64,000 nt of DNA from Adiantum capillus-veneris. Lineage: Eukaryota; Streptophyta; Polypodiopsida; Polypodiales; Pteridaceae. The notes under the pieces are model-generated. The model ran no database searches, was not told the DNA's origin, and saw nothing but the letters and a program-made list of their open reading frames with translations. Made by a program: the position numbers and the translations under genes. The stretch covers positions 145,927,741 to 145,991,740 of the forward strand of contig CM043945.1 of the NCBI GenBank assembly GCA_014529385.2, in the 5' to 3' direction. Below, piece after piece: positions 52,640-63,093 of this stretch (position 1 is the first letter of the stretch; every line of letters begins with the position of its first letter).

Positions 52640-53062
52640 AGATAGGGGCATGGACAGAGAGGAGGATGGGTTGCGCAAGGCGAGAGGTTGGTGGTAGCGA
52701 TGCAGGTTAGAGAGGGCGAGAGGCAATGGGTAGGGGCGATTGAGGTAGGTAGGGCTAGGGCGATTGGGTAGGGTCGAGGGAAGATAGAGAGGGTTAGAGT
52801 AGATAGGCGAGTAAAAGTGGGTAGGGGCGAGGGGTATTGGTTAGGGACGAGAGGCAGTAGGTAGGGGCGAGTAGGAGTAGAGAGGGGCGAGGGGTAGTGG
52901 TTAGGGGCGGGGCCCAGTAGGTAGGCGCGAGTAGGAGTAGAGAGGGACGAGTGTAGTAGGCAGGGGCGAGCGCCAGTAGGTAGGAGCGAGTAGGAGTAGA
53001 GAGGGGCGAGTAGTGTTGGGTAGGGGCGAGCGCCAGTAGGTGGAGCGAGGGAAAGTAGGGAG
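52640..53062. repeat. Minisatellite, about 60-bp unit, within the integrase region
   Basis: GTAGGGGCGAG-type units. The block GCGAGTAGGAGTAGAGAG recurs at 52867, 52927 and 52986 (period 59-60), with more degenerate units toward 52640. It begins exactly where the integrase catalytic core should start. Confidence 0.88.
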
Positions 53063-53333
53063 GGAGAATCTTCTGGGCGGTGATGTGACCAGGGTAATGG
53101 CCACCAGTGGGACCACTGTGTGCATCCTCTAGAATATTCTCAACTTCATGAGGGGAGACACACCGTCTCGGAACATCATCCAGTCGTGACTTGTAGAGCT
53201 GGCCTCCAATCAGAGTGAATGGCCTAGACTTCAAAAGCAATCTTCTTTTCTGCAGTGGAGACGCATTCTCAGGGTACAGACCAATAGATAGCAAATGCAA
53301 GATATCTCCGTACCATTCTGGAGTGGTATCCAC
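53063..53333 (-). pseudogene. Integrase N-terminal zinc finger, truncated
   Basis: - strand: WYGDILHLLSIGLYP, FTLIGGQLYKS, then EDAHSGPTGGHYPGHITAQKIL, the His half of the HHCC zinc finger. The Cys pair and the whole catalytic core are replaced by the minisatellite at 52640-53062. Without the core the element cannot integrate by itself. Confidence 0.85.
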
Positions 53334-53394
53334 CTTAGAGAGACTGCTATCTGGAAAGTCATTTGCAACCCTTGTTGCTTCTTCACTTGTGTGA

Positions 53395-53866
53395 ATGCGA
53401 GAGAGATGGTTAGCAAGGACATATGTTTGCCCGGTCCGAGTATCTCTTCGAAATCAAACTCTTGAAATAGGAGTAGCCATCGCCATACTCGACCTGCAAC
53501 TTGCGGCTTATTAAGCAGATAGCGCAGGACATGGTGATCAATAATAATTGTGAAGTGGACCCCAAATAAGTAATGGCGAAATTTTTGTAAAGCATACACA
53601 ATAGCCAAACCTTCCCTTTCTGTGGTGCTATAGTTGCGCTCTGCTTTGGTGAGCAGGCGACTTACATAGTGAACATGGTGATCCATGGCGATCCAGGTTG
53701 TACTCCTTACTAGGCTGAGTCAGCAAAGCACCCACAGCTTGTTGATCACATGAAAAGGAAGAGATCAATCGGGAGCCACTAGAATAAGTGCTTCAGTGAG
53801 CCGTTTTTTGAGGTATGCAAATGCCTCAGCCTCAGGTTTGGACCATTGGAAGGGTACAGTAGCATT
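53395..53866 (-). pseudogene. RNase H of the 10.4 kb element
   Basis: - strand: PFQWSKPEAEAFAYLKKRLT (about 53855-53795), SCDQQAVGALL (catalytic Asp, about 53745), HYVSRLLTKAERNYSTTERE with the catalytic Glu (about 53670-53610), and IIDHHVLRYLLNKP (catalytic Asp, about 53540). Frame break near 53700. Confidence 0.88.
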
Positions 53867-54091
53867 GGTGAGTCGGGTCAATGGTTGAGCCACTTGTGCA
53901 TATATGCATATAAACCTGTGATGATAGCCACACTGTACCCTGGTGAGTCGGGTCAATGGTTGAGCCACCTGTGCATACATGCGTATAAACCTGCGATGAT
54001 AGCCACATTGTACCGTGGTGAGTTGGGTGAATGGTTGAGCCACTTGTGCATGCATTCCAAAAAATTGCGATGATAGCCTGTGTGGCCTACA
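53867..54091 (-). repeat. In-frame tandem triplication of a 75-bp unit
   Basis: Three copies starting at 53867, 53942 and 54017 (each GGTGAGT.GGGT.AATGGTTGAGCC on the + strand). Each unit is 25 codons and reads MYAQVAQPLTRLT..QCGYHHRFI on the - strand. It lies in the segment between RT and RNase H; only one copy is expected. Confidence 0.93.
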
Positions 54092-55514
54092 AAGCTCTGA
54101 ACACCTTTTGGGTTGATTGGAGGAGGTAACTTCAAGATGGCTACTATCTTCTCTGGGTCAGGCGCTAAACCTTTAGCAGACACCACATGGCCTTGAAGTA
54201 TACATTCAGTGACCAAAAAATGATATTTGTTCGGAATTAGCTTCAGGCGTGTCTCTCTGCACTTGAGGAAGATAGCAGAGAGCTGAGCGTGGTGCTCCTC
54301 TAGATTCTCCACTGGGGTTGAACACTGAGCACCCGAGAAGGTTGAAAAATCGTCCATGAAGATGTGAAGATGATCTGTAAGCAAGGGATAGAATATGAGA
54401 TATACTGTGCGATTGAAGGAAGGTGGAACATTTTTCAACCCAAACGACATTCTAGTGTAAATAAAATTTCCCAGGGAGTCACAGAAGCCGTTTTGATCTG
54501 ATCACCTGGATGGATGCCTAGCTGATTGTATCCGTTGAACCCATCCATGAAACTGTACAGTACATGCCGTGCTACATCTTCGAGCACACGGTCAGTGAAG
54601 GGTGTGGGAAAACCGTCTGGGATAGTCACCTTGTTCAGAGCGCGGTAATCGACGCACTCACGGATTTTATTGGATTGCTTCTTAGGGGCTATCACAATGG
54701 GTGATAACCACTCAGAGTGCTCCACGTGTACAATGATCCCTGCTTCTTGCATTTTTTCTAGCTCTGACTTGACAGCTTCTTCATACTTTGGGTTGAGCTT
54801 GTAAGCTTGGCCTCTGACGGGCTTAGCCCCTTCAACCAGAGGGATAGTATGGACACCCAATTCTGGTGGGATCCCCTTGTAAGACCAAGCAAAAACACCT
54901 TTAAAAGAGTGCATGAAAGAAACTACCTGATCGAGTAGCACGGGATGCTCCCATAACCAAGCGGCTAAGAGGATGTGCTGAGGGTTGTCAAGGTCGCCCA
55001 GGTTGACGTCTTTGACCGGGTCAGGTGGTGTAGTTGGAGAGGGCACCTCAGAAGATGAAGAGTGAGCTGCCTTTTGGAGCTTCGAGACATCATGGGCTGG
55101 TGTTTGATCGATTGGAAACTCCGCATACTCCTCTTGTAACCATCCTGGTGGAAGTTCCTCGAAGGGTAAGTCTTCAGACACAGCAAAGTGTTTTGGAGTG
55201 GGCGAGGCGTCAGACCCAGGGGATGTTAAGGGAAGAGGTGGAATGTTGGCGAGCTCATGCAAAGGAGATTTCTTTTCCCTTCGATGATGTATTATAGGTT
55301 CACCAAGGCCGACGACTTCCATCAGGGGAACACTTGAAGCATGGTCATTAGGGACTAACACACTTGCTTCTGGGACTGGCTCACTTTCTTCTGTATGACT
55401 TGGGTCACTGGTGTCGGCATGAGGATCCGGGAGAGAGAGTGTATCCACAGGTAAGGCTTGAATAGAGACCACATAGCACGTCATCGATGTGGTAGCTTCC
55501 AACCACTGCAGCAA
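54092..55514 (-). pseudogene. Reverse transcriptase of the 10.4 kb element
   Basis: Frame 55514-54435: a linker, then VRGQAYKLNPKYEEAVKSEL, EAGIIVHVEHSEWLSPIVIAP, RECVDYRALNKVTIPDGFP (about 54650-54590) and FMDGFNGYNQLGIHP with the first catalytic Asp (about 54550-54505). After a frame change near 54450: SFGLKNVPPSFNR, then HIFMDDFSTF, the F-x-DD box (about 54355-54325), LQGHVVSAKGLAPDPEKI and VQSFVGHTGYHRNF. Catalytic residues are kept, but the frame is broken. Confidence 0.92.
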
Positions 55515-55544
55515 GACTTCGTCAGACCCGTCAGGTGGGGTAGG

Positions 55545-56568
55545 CTACTTGAGGTCAGGGTTGGACTGCACTGACAATGAGCTGTGATGAACTACTGGAT
55601 CCATGCCTCCTTTGAGTCGAATTGGTTGCATGGGGGAGCCAGGAGTATGTATCCACATGGCGTCGTTTCCCCAATCATGAAATGCCTTAGTCTGTCGCAA
55701 CCACGTTCTACCAATAAGCAAAGGAAATCCTCCCTCCACGTGAGGAAGACTGACCACAAAAAATCCAAGCCTTCGTATGCCACAACCATGGTCTACCAAT
55801 AAGCAAAGGAAATCCTCCCTCCACCTTGGGAAGATTGACCACCACAAAATCCAAGCTAAAAGTGAAGTCTTGTACCTTCAGAGGCACCTTGTCTACTATG
55901 CCCATTGGATAGACTGTCCTCTGGTCGGCCAATGTAATAGTGAATGGAGCAAGGCGGGTAGGTTGCAGACCTAAAGCCAACATAGCGAACTTTGGCATCA
56001 GATTGATCCCAGAACCACCATCGACTATGACACTGGAGAATTGATACCTAAGAATAGATACAGTGAGACGAGGACTTTTGTAATCGGTGAGAGGAGCAAT
56101 TGGATAGGAAATCATGTAAGACTCTGAGGGCTGTACGGGGAGGTGCCCGCCACTAGGCCCTTCACTCGGGTATAGAGACTGAGTGATTGAGAGGGTGTCA
56201 CTTCTGAGGTTTGCATAAAGCCGGAGCATATGGTAAAGTGACACTTGTTGAAAGATGTTCTTCAAGATTGCTTCCGCTGTGGGCTTAGCTCCTTCGATCT
56301 GCGCTTCCTCTGGAACTTTGACCTGTTGCAAGTCAGCCATTGCTTTTGCAAAGGCTCCATCAATGTCAGATAGCATAGAGGTTGGCTTGCTCTTAGCACC
56401 AATGAAGGGCTCGTCAGTTGGGTCAGGTTGTGGAAGTGGAGATGGACGTGTTGGCAAGCTGAGACCGAGAGCTGCTCTTTGTGCCCGTGTGAGGACGCCA
56501 GCGGGCTCCGCCACTTGTTGTGGCCGAACCGCATGAGTAGCAAGTGATGGCTGAGGGATGGTGTTCAC
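55545..56568 (-). pseudogene. Gag C-terminus and protease of the 10.4 kb element
   Basis: The frame from 56568 includes GVLTRAQRAALGLSLPTRPS, LSDIDGAFAKAMADLQQVKV, then the protease: SSVIVDGGSGINLMPKFAM with the catalytic Asp (about 56035-55990), VYPMGIVDKVPLKVQDF, GGFPLLIGRPWL. The last part of the protease is present twice in tandem (about 55695-55780 and 55780-55860; ACCAATAAGCAAAGGAAATC both times). The second copy runs into RLKGGMDPVVHHSS and stop. Confidence 0.88.
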
Positions 56569-56569
56569 A

Positions 56570-57420
56570 GGGATCAGATTGATCTTCGGGAATGTGAATT
56601 CTTTTTGGTTAGTTGGGCCTGAAGATGAGGATGCCCTTTGCTTGGGACAATCCTTGCTTTAGTGGTCCTTAGACTCCGGAGAGTGACGGCAAGGAGGAGA
56701 CCCTTCAGGTAAAGGACACTTGCTTTGGTAATGCCCGTATTCTCCACATCTGTAGCATAAGATGGGCCGATTTCTGAGGTGTAGAAGCTCGGAGGGGCTG
56801 AGGGAGCCTGGTTATAAAAATTTTGAGATGGAAAAGTACTTGACATACCTTGGACAGTAGGGGTATTGAGCAAAGGTGGCATGTAATTTGGATGCCATAG
56901 GGGGAAACCATCTTGGATGTTGGTGCTAGCCCTTGTTGGAGAGAAGGATTGAGACTTTGATGTATTTGCTGCAATCCCTTGATATAGTAGCAATCCTTGT
57001 CTTCATGTCGAGACTTTTCGTGGAAGTGGAAATAAGCACGAAGGGGACAATCCTGTGGAGGGTGTCCTGGAGAGCGCGCTGCACCATACCATAGCCTTAG
57101 TCTCCTGTTGAGACCTAAGCTCTTCTACCTCCCTCTTGATTTGATCCAAAGCCTCGTGATGTGGAGGCTTCTCCTGTCTAAGAGAGATTGATTTCTCCTC
57201 TTGAAGAGCGTGTTGTAGTTTTAGGGCTCAAGTTCCCTACGTAAAGAAGCCAAAGGGTCAAATGGACTCTCCAAGAGTAGAGAGGTAGTCTGTACCTGAG
57301 AAGAGTTGGTAAACAACTTCCTTGCCCCCTTTATCCTAGTAGCAGTCGCAACAAACTCCTCCAAGGTGGCACCAGGTCGCAGATTCTCTCTGTGTTTTTG
57401 GCGAGTGACTAGACCTTCTG
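56570..57420 (-). pseudogene. Gag of the 10.4 kb element, with zinc knuckle
   Basis: - strand, broken: RENLRPGATLEEFVATATRI (about 57390), LRQEKPPHHEALDQIKREVE (coiled-coil, about 57180), then Pro/Ser-rich sequence and a zinc knuckle CYRCGEYGHYQSKCP (about 56760-56710; C-x2-C-x4-H-x4-C). The N-terminal capsid part is missing or unrecognisable. Confidence 0.8.
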
Positions 57421-57900
57421 GCTAGACTTGGACGAGAGAGGACTAGACCCAACCTACCCCTGGCTAGACATGCACGAGAGAGGACTAGACCCATCCTAGA
57501 GACTACTAGACCAGGACGAGAGACTTAGACCAAGACGAGGCAGGATGAGAGACTAGACTAGCTGGTCTAGTATTGAGCTGGATAGACCAAACTGGACTAC
57601 TCTAGTCCAGGCCAACACGGGCGAGAGCTTAAACGAGCTAGCTCCTCGACCTGTAGCACAATGGAGTGAAACTTCAGTTGAAGTCCCACCGGGTGTGCCA
57701 AAAATGAGAGCACTTGGAGCGGAGATACTAGACCGGCTCAATACTAGTTGGTCTAGTATTGAGCTGGACAGACCAAACTGGACTACTCTAGTCCAGGCCA
57801 ACACGGGCGAGAGCTTAAACGAGCTAGCTCCTCGACCTGTAGCACAATGGAGTGAAACTTCAGTTGAAGTCCCACCGGGCGTGCCAAAAATGAGAGCACT
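57421..57900 (-). repeat. Leader with CTAGACC repeats and a 186-bp tandem duplication
   Basis: 57564-57727 and 57750-57913 are near identical (offset 186). Between them lies an inverted repeat GCTCAATACTAG / CTAGTATTGAGC (57736-57747, 57753-57764; 5-base loop). The part at 57421-57560 has scattered ACTAGACC and GACGAGAGA words. The second copy runs 13 bp into the LTR. Confidence 0.85.
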
Positions 57901-59943
57901 TGGAGCGGAGATAATGTGTCGCGCTCTCTATAGTGGGTGCTCCTTAGTGCAATGTGCGTTATATCTCACTCCATAGAATGCAAACACAAAAGACAATGTG
58001 AAACCGGCCCGTAGGGCGGTAGGCGTTGGCTTTCACCCGAAATTCTTTACTTTAGACACACACACAGAGCACTTTGCAAAGAGAACCTGCGACGAGAATT
58101 AACACTTAATCGCACACACGGCTCGGAAGCTAGAATGCTCCGAGCAGACCCCGACAACCTGTAGGCCCCAAAATTGGCGCCCCTTTCGGTATTTCTTTAT
58201 TCTTTAGGAGGGTAAATTACAAGGTAAGGTCCTGGGAATCCTTCACGTGTATCCACCTAGATACCATTTGATTTGGCCAAATTTCGGCAGCATAACAGCC
58301 CCAAAACTTGCGCGAAACCAATTCCCCTGCTGGAACTCGCTTGCACTGGCGTATACCCTCTGATTCCTGTCCAAAAACAGTAAATTCAGCACGCTGTATT
58401 TACTGGTTTTTGCCCTGTTTTCAGCCCCAAACAGTCCCCTAACTGTCCTCTGCCAGTGGGGCACGATTCCCGATGGTCCTGGCGTCCGTATGGCTGAAAA
58501 ACAGTGAATTTACAGCGCATACACAGCGCTGATTTTGCACCTGTACGGTGAGGTTATGACCCTCACCAGTGCCTGCTTTGGAGCAGCAGTTAGCTACCCC
58601 TGTTCCTGCTCAAGGAGGCTCTTGCCTCAGCATAAAAGCATGAACCCACACAACTGTACATCAGTCAAATGAGTAGCCCTCTTGTGGGGCATCACATAAC
58701 TGCACGTAGGGGAGAGAGAGAGCAGTGTGTAGTGTGCAGGGCATCACTCCTAGCACCACACTGTACATGAGAGGGAAAGGAAGCACTCCATAGCTCTTAA
58801 CGTGTGACAAAAGCTGAAATGAGGCCTCTCCCAGCATAAAAATCAGCGCCACTTCTTCTGCAAGAGGAAAGTGCATGAAAATTCGACACTTGGCGCATTT
58901 ACAAGCATTTGCCCGTTTTGGGTTCGCCGCTTAAAAATATCCTGACCGGTTGCCCAGTTGACTTCACGGCAGAGTTATAAAATGTTCCCCTAGTCATACC
59001 GGAGGTAATGACGCAAACACATTTCACGGCCCAAAATAGCAGTTCCCTAAATTTTAGGAGATGCTTCCGTTGGGCTCCCATTGGTCTTCTGACCATCTAT
59101 CCTCATTGGAGCCGGATCCAAAAGTGCAATGTGGCCCAACTGTCGGATACTTTTTGTTGGTAGTCCCACCTTGACTTTACGCCTTAATTGAGTTCACTTC
59201 CTAGTATCCACCAACTTGCTAAGTGTGACGGGGGGACCTATATGATCTTGCTCTGAGCCTAGACATCCTCTTACCATACGAATTCCAGTGCTGACCACTT
59301 CCCGTCTACGGGTGAATCTACCGTTCACATTGGCCATACAATGTCCGACCGTTTGCTACTTCAAAAAGAGGGTCTCAAAACAAATAAAATAAACCCCATT
59401 GGAAAGAAACCAACAACCAAGGTTAGCAGTTGCCACATCTCTGTGACATGGTTAATAACTGCCACGTCCTCGTGACACAATGAGCAACAGAGCAACAACA
59501 CTACGACTCAGCAGAACCTAAACATGAACATGAACATCGACAAACCCAAAGAAACCGATACAGACTTTGGCATGGCAGCACACTCAGCTCCAATCCAAAT
59601 CTCATAGGTAGAGTGGGTGTGTCGAGGCTCAAGTTTGCAAGGATGGTGCAGATGTGCTGTGTACAACTCAAGAAGGTAGACTCTAGACGACTGACCACAC
59701 AAAAGTAGATGATGTGATAAAACCCAATACGGATATGTACAACCATAAAGAGCCACCAACGGCTCACCAATATCTAATCCAGCTAAGACTATCTCAAAAT
59801 TGTGGTCTGGCCCTGCGATCGCTAGACCACCACCCGTATGCCTGCCACGTGTCACTGCCCAGGCAAAAGTCTGTCCAGTATGGACTCAGCCCAACTGCCA
59901 CTAGTTGTCTATCCGGTGCCTACGACACTGTAGCCCTGCTACA
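57901..59943 (-). repeat. 5' LTR of the 10.4 kb element, split by a solo LTR
   Basis: LTR parts 57901-57998 and 59483-59943; the middle is the nested LTR at 57999-59477 plus one copy of its CAATG duplication. Ends TGTAGC at 59943 (read on the - strand). Confidence 0.92.
57999..59477 (-). repeat. Solo LTR (LTR-B superfamily), target duplication CAATG
   Basis: 1479 bp, TG..CA, flanked by perfect CAATG (57994-57998, 59478-59482). The reverse complement of the 20-mer AAATACCGAAAGGGGCGCCA is at 58175-58194. It is much longer than the two other LTR-B copies and matches them only around that block, so it is a related but distinct family. Bases 59167-59218 recur at 61690-61741. Confidence 0.93.
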
Positions 59944-62105
59944 CTCTCCTCAGTGGTGGGCGTATCGACCTCCCTAGTTCCGATGCTCGATCAATGAGGA
60001 TACGGCTAGTCTGAGTATGAGCAAAGATTTGCACTAGTAGCTGCTCTTCTTACCGACGAGTGTGTGTCTCTGGGCTTGTTTCTCTCCAGATCTTTTCAGT
60101 AGACTATCTCTGTATCTGTGTAACTCAAGTAGACACAGTCTAAGACATCGCTTGTCCTGATAGCTCATGACTCTGGAGAAAGGTCCGAAGCCTTCTTTGA
60201 CTAGACAATGGAAGTGACCCTGTATCTCGTAGTACGCTGTGCATTGACATATATATCTCTGTATGGCACATGCGGCCTACCCTGCTTGCTGCTGGTATCC
60301 CTCTGAATCTACTAGTCTCAATCTCAAGTTGGTGTGAGGATGTCCGTATTTGACCAATGGCACACTGTAACCCATGGGATAGATGTGTATCCATATAGCT
60401 GGGTCGAATCACAAACCCATCCTGTGTGAGTTGGAGAAGATGCTCTCTATAGAAATCCATCTTCGTGCCCAACTCCTGTGTCGGCTCTATCCATGTCCTC
60501 CTAGTGTCCAATTGGGTCAGATCCTGGCGAATGAGTCTAGTAATCTCCACCTGTGTAAGAGACAATGATGGTGCATCAAGGGAGTACTGAAAGGGGGGTA
60601 ACCTGTCCATGCTAGAGCCATGATAACATTTGCGCATACCAGGATGATGTGTCCCCCTTAAAGCTAACTGTCTGGAGGACACAAGTGGCCAATCTTGCAT
60701 ATCTTACATCTGGAACCATGATAACATTTGCGCATACCAGGATGATGTGTCCCCCTTAAAGCTAACTGTCTGGAGGACACAAGTGGCCAATCTTGCATAT
60801 CTGTCGTTGGTAGTATCCCACAAGCTATGCATAAAGGAGACTGAGCTGGTAGCGTCTATATCTCCATAGGGTGGGAAGCCAACTCTGCTCTAATGATCTC
60901 ATGTGGCACGGAGGCCTTGACTCTAATCAACCGAGAAATCATAACTACCAAGGGAATCTCCATACCTCTCTACCCATCCTGACCCACAGAGGGTCTCCAA
61001 ACGTGAACCCCATAGAGCATAGCTGAAGCTACCAAGGTATCAAAGAGCCAGATCTTTGTTCGGGGTTCCTGGATCTGAACCTATGAACACATCCTCTCCA
61101 ATCCTCCCAAGGCCGCATATGCTTTGGTCAGTCTAGTCTCTATTGCTCTCTTCAGAGAAAACCTTGGCCCAGTGAAGACTACCCTAAGATAAGTGTATGC
61201 ATCTGTGTACTCCATGGTCTCCTGGCCATAGGTGAATGTAGGTGCTGATTTCTTGATCCATTGTGGGGTGGTGTTAAACACCATGACCTTGGTTTTACCA
61301 AGGTTTACAGACAATCCACTATCCTCCGCAAAGCTATGTAGTGCATCCAATTGTTGCTGCATACCCTCCGGTGAGTCAGGGATCAACACAATATCATCGG
61401 CATATAACAATGTAATCCATGTCCCTGCTAGCTGTGCACCTCTGTCATCTTCTCTGTCAATGTAATAAAAAACGTCATCTATGTACAATACCAAAGAGGG
61501 TAGGAGACAATGGACAGTCTTGCTTCACTCTAATAGTGGAGTGAACTAAATCAGATATCCCTTCTAAGGTGCGTACATGTCCCATCACTGATCTGTATAG
61601 AGCCATGATCCCCCAAATCAACTCATTGGGCAACCTCATCTCATGTAGACTGCGCATCAATCTGGCTTTGGGCACCATGTCAAATGCTTCACCTTGACTT
61701 TACGCCTTAATTGAGTTCACTTCCTAGTATCCACCAACTTGGGCACCATGTCAAATGCTTCAGTAAATCCGTCTCCCATGTGCCCTACCCTCCTCAACGA
61801 TGGCTCTGCGTGTCAGAATATCGTCAAGAGTGGAGAAGCCTTTGTTGAAACCGGCCTGTCCCGTTGCACGCATGCTCTCGCTCTCTGACCATTTGCTCAA
61901 CTGTTGCTCAAGGATAGATGCATACAACCGTGCCAAGGTGTGTCCAATCATAATAGTACGGTAGTTTCCAGGCTCCATAGGATCACTTGCCCTAAGGATA
62001 GGCACAAGAGTAGGCAGTCTCCAAGTCTTAGGTAGACCCTCAACATGACACGATTGAACAGAACTGCAAGAACCTCTGCAACATATCTCTAGCATGTATA
62101 AAGTG
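59944..62105 (-). pseudogene. LINE type 4 reverse transcriptase and C-terminal region (split copy, right part)
   Basis: - strand: RT start LPTLVPILRASDPMEPGNYR (about 62005), GQAGFNKGFSTLDDILTRRA (about 61855), MVPKARLMRSLHEMRLPNEL (61678), IRVKQDCPLSPTLFGI (motif B, about 61525), LLYADDIVLIPDSPEG (catalytic box, about 61405-61360), GLSVNLGKTKVMVF, then TRLTKAYAALGGLERMCS (about 61130). The C-terminal region from 60700 has LPPFQYSLDAPSLSL and YMDTHLSHGLQCAIGQ. A 52-bp insertion with flanking duplication (61690-61741) and an 87-bp tandem duplication (60618-60704, 60716-60802) break it. It is 5'-truncated at 62105 and continues at 49494-49199. Confidence 0.9.
60618..60802. repeat. 87-bp tandem duplication
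   Basis: 60618-60704 and 60716-60802 are identical (CCATGATAACATTTGCGCAT start; GCCAATCTTGCATATCT end), separated by 11 bp. It lies in the C-terminal region of LINE type 4. Confidence 0.95.
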
Positions 62106-62107
62106 CT

Positions 62108-63093
62108 CTTATACTAGACCCTCATGATCATATGCCAAACTTTTGACTTCACAACACTATATACGAAGCTAAATTTAGAGGACCTTAAATTTAGAGTCAA
62201 GTCTCTTATCTCAAAAGTTTTTGCCTACAAGCTTGAGAAGGATAGGTACAAGGCATTGCTAGTAGAAATGTCAGCCTTAGAATTTGACTTCTTATGGTTA
62301 AAAAGTAAGAATGTAGATGTAGACGAAGGAAGAAAGAGATTCATCAGGATTGTAGATGACATTTACATCATATTTTGGTTAGATTTTTTTTTGGACAATT
62401 TATATGTAACCGTCGATGACAATCTTTGCAAGCAAACAATTGGTATCCCTATTGGCACCAATTGTGTTGTTTTTCTTGCTAATTTCTATCTATTTACTTA
62501 TGAGTTTGATTTTATGGAGCGCCTTGTCCTTGCTAACACTTGCCCAATATTTTTACACAAGTTATGCAATGTAAGACGCTTTGTAGATGATCTTTTTACT
62601 CCTGACGTTCCTTCTTTTCAAGATTTTATGTACTTGAATTCGAGTTTTGTAGGTGGAGGAATTTATCCTAAGGAGTTTTATGAACTTAATTGTACCACAA
62701 ATAGTGATTGTTGTGCATTTTTAGACCCTAAGATTTTTCAGACTCCCTTGGGACTAGAGGTAGATATCTATGATAAGCACCTTGAACCAAAATATGCCAA
62801 TCTAAATATCATCCGTATGCCTCACATTTCTTCGAACATTTCTCTTTTAGTTAAGTATGGTGTCATGTGCTCTCAATTATTTAGATTTTCTCGTCTTTGT
62901 TCTAGTAAATCTGCTTCTTGTTCAATCGTGCCATCTTATTTCTTTACTCATTGAGAAAGGATACTCATTCAAAAGAACATTGAGAAAGCATGGTAGTAAG
63001 TTTATTTTTAGTGTTTCTTCCTTTGGAATGTTCAAGATAATCAGTAGTAAATTCAATAAAAGTGGGGAGCTTAAAAGCCCACTTATTGTTTGA
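62108..63093 (+). pseudogene. Penelope-like reverse transcriptase
   Basis: The open frame 62124-62954 carries RT motif A FDFTTLYTKLNLEDLKFRV (residues 7-25), motif B QTIGIPIGTNCVVFLANFYL (about 104-123) then FTYEFDF, motif C VRRFVDDLF (about 149-157), CAFLDPKIF (about 197), and IRMPHISSNISLLVKYGVMC, SQLFRFSRLC (about 230-258). These are the signatures of Penelope-like elements (D.STLYT, G.P.G.N...LA..YL..YE, R..DD). After a frameshift near 62900 it goes on as LLIEKGYSFKRTLRKHGSKF to 63093. No GIY-YIG nuclease is seen. It directly abuts the 5'-truncated LINE. Confidence 0.85.

Larger units (their letters stand above)
49495..59943 (-). mobile_element. Ty3/gypsy LTR retrotransposon, 10.4 kb including a nested solo LTR
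   Basis: Flanked by perfect CTCTC repeats (49490-49494, 59944-59948) within a LINE type 4. LTR ends are TGTAGC..GCTACA, a 6-bp terminal inverted repeat. - strand order: 5' LTR 59943-57901 (holding a nested solo LTR), a tandem-duplicated leader, gag (57400-56570), protease (56570-55545), RT (55514-54071), RNase H (53690-53395), integrase zinc finger (53333-53063), minisatellite, an unrecognised ORF (52262-51567), 3' LTR 50046-49495. No chromodomain is seen, so it belongs to a non-chromovirus plant lineage (Tat/Athila-like, inference). Decayed. Confidence 0.93.

Noticed and set aside
52867-53062. Regularly spaced repeats resembling a CRISPR array
   Set aside because: Units run head to tail with no unique spacers, vary in sequence, and lie inside a plant retrotransposon.
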